The notes beneath the pieces are model-generated. The model searched no databases, was not told the DNA's origin, and saw nothing but the letters and a program-made list of their open reading frames with translations. The position numbers and the translations under genes are program-made. 15,644 nucleotides of DNA, from positions 1 through 15,644 of the forward strand of contig CAZKRU010000089.1 of the NCBI GenBank assembly GCA_964555235.1, given 5' to 3'. The DNA is from CAZKRU01 sp964555235. GTDB lineage: Bacteria > Verrucomicrobiota > Verrucomicrobiia > Methylacidiphilales > CAMAQI01. Below, one piece after another: positions 15,506 to 15,644 of this stretch (its first letter is position 1; each line of letters opens with the position of its first letter).

Positions 15506-15644
15506 CGAAAAAATAATCCGTATTTCTCTTCCACATTCATCGCATGATGATCTGTTCACAAGAGCACCGCGCGAACTTCCACTCTCATCTCATCCTGGAA
15601 TCGTCAAACTTTGGGAGTCCTCCAGCCCCGCAGTCGGGGGGGGG

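Larger units (their letters stand above)
15241..15644. other. 404-nt 3' region without a convincing gene
   Basis: This stretch holds the three-hairpin element (15288-15349), a G-rich segment (15432-15460) and the 9-bp tandem repeat (15481-15505), and ends in a run of nine G (15636-15644) preceded by CCCCG-CAGT-CGGGG, a small hairpin. A minus-strand open frame at 15340-15540 (66 codons) spans the repeat and starts inside hairpin three; its product has no recognisable fold and it is probably not a gene. A plus-strand frame opens at ATG 15544 and runs off the window after about 33 codons, also without a recognisable product. Confidence 0.6.

Noticed and set aside
15636..15644. Run of nine G at the right edge
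   Set aside because: It sits exactly at the sequence end and could be an assembly or contig-end artefact, so it is not interpreted.
1..15644. CRISPR arrays, tRNA or rRNA genes, complete insertion sequences
   Set aside because: I saw no regularly spaced repeats, no tRNA-like cloverleaf with its conserved loops, no rRNA-like stretch and no transposase frame.

Overview
The window most likely comes from a member of the Verrucomicrobiota. The main reason is a complete four-gene Verru_Chthon cassette (order B-C-D-A, 1351-7295), a family set I know only from that phylum. Supporting signs are two extracytoplasmic autotransporter-associated beta-strand-repeat proteins (one with a PEP-CTERM tail), a SASA-type O-acetylesterase, and a general scarcity of Shine-Dalgarno sequences. 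The assignment rests on recognising protein families by eye; no search was run.

Layout, left to right. 1-1099 (minus): N-terminal part of a secreted beta-strand-repeat protein, cut by the window edge. 1100-1350: divergent intergenic region with a TTGACA box and an 18-nt partly palindromic motif. 1351-7295 (plus): the cassette, four tightly packed genes, two of the junctions being ATGA overlaps. All four have prepilin-type N-termini, and I read them as a diverged minor-pseudopilin (GspI/J/H/K-like) set with a very large GspK-like member. 7322-7879: small exported jelly-roll/CBM-like protein 26 nt downstream. 7953-9518: secreted sialate O-acetylesterase family protein with its own copy of the motif. 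9593-11746: membrane-anchored beta-sandwich plus TPR-like protein. 11769-12767 (minus): LacI-family regulator with a good extended -10 promoter. 12920-14410 (plus): PEP-CTERM beta-strand-repeat protein, divergent from lacI, preceded by TTGACA and the third copy of the motif. 14419-15240: alpha/beta-hydrolase esterase 8 nt downstream. 15241-15644: no convincing gene; three consecutive perfect hairpins, a 9-bp tandem repeat and a terminal G-run.

How the parts may fit together: the 18-nt motif (TGATTTAnCnTGnnATCA) occurs before the pseudopilin cassette, the SASA esterase and the PEP-CTERM/esterase pair, and a LacI-type regulator sits beside the third copy. This suggests, but does not prove, a local regulon that couples a pseudopilin-like envelope device to polysaccharide de-O-acetylation and surface beta-strand proteins. 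No secretion ATPase, secretin, prepilin peptidase or exosortase is encoded here, so these parts would depend on genes elsewhere in the genome.
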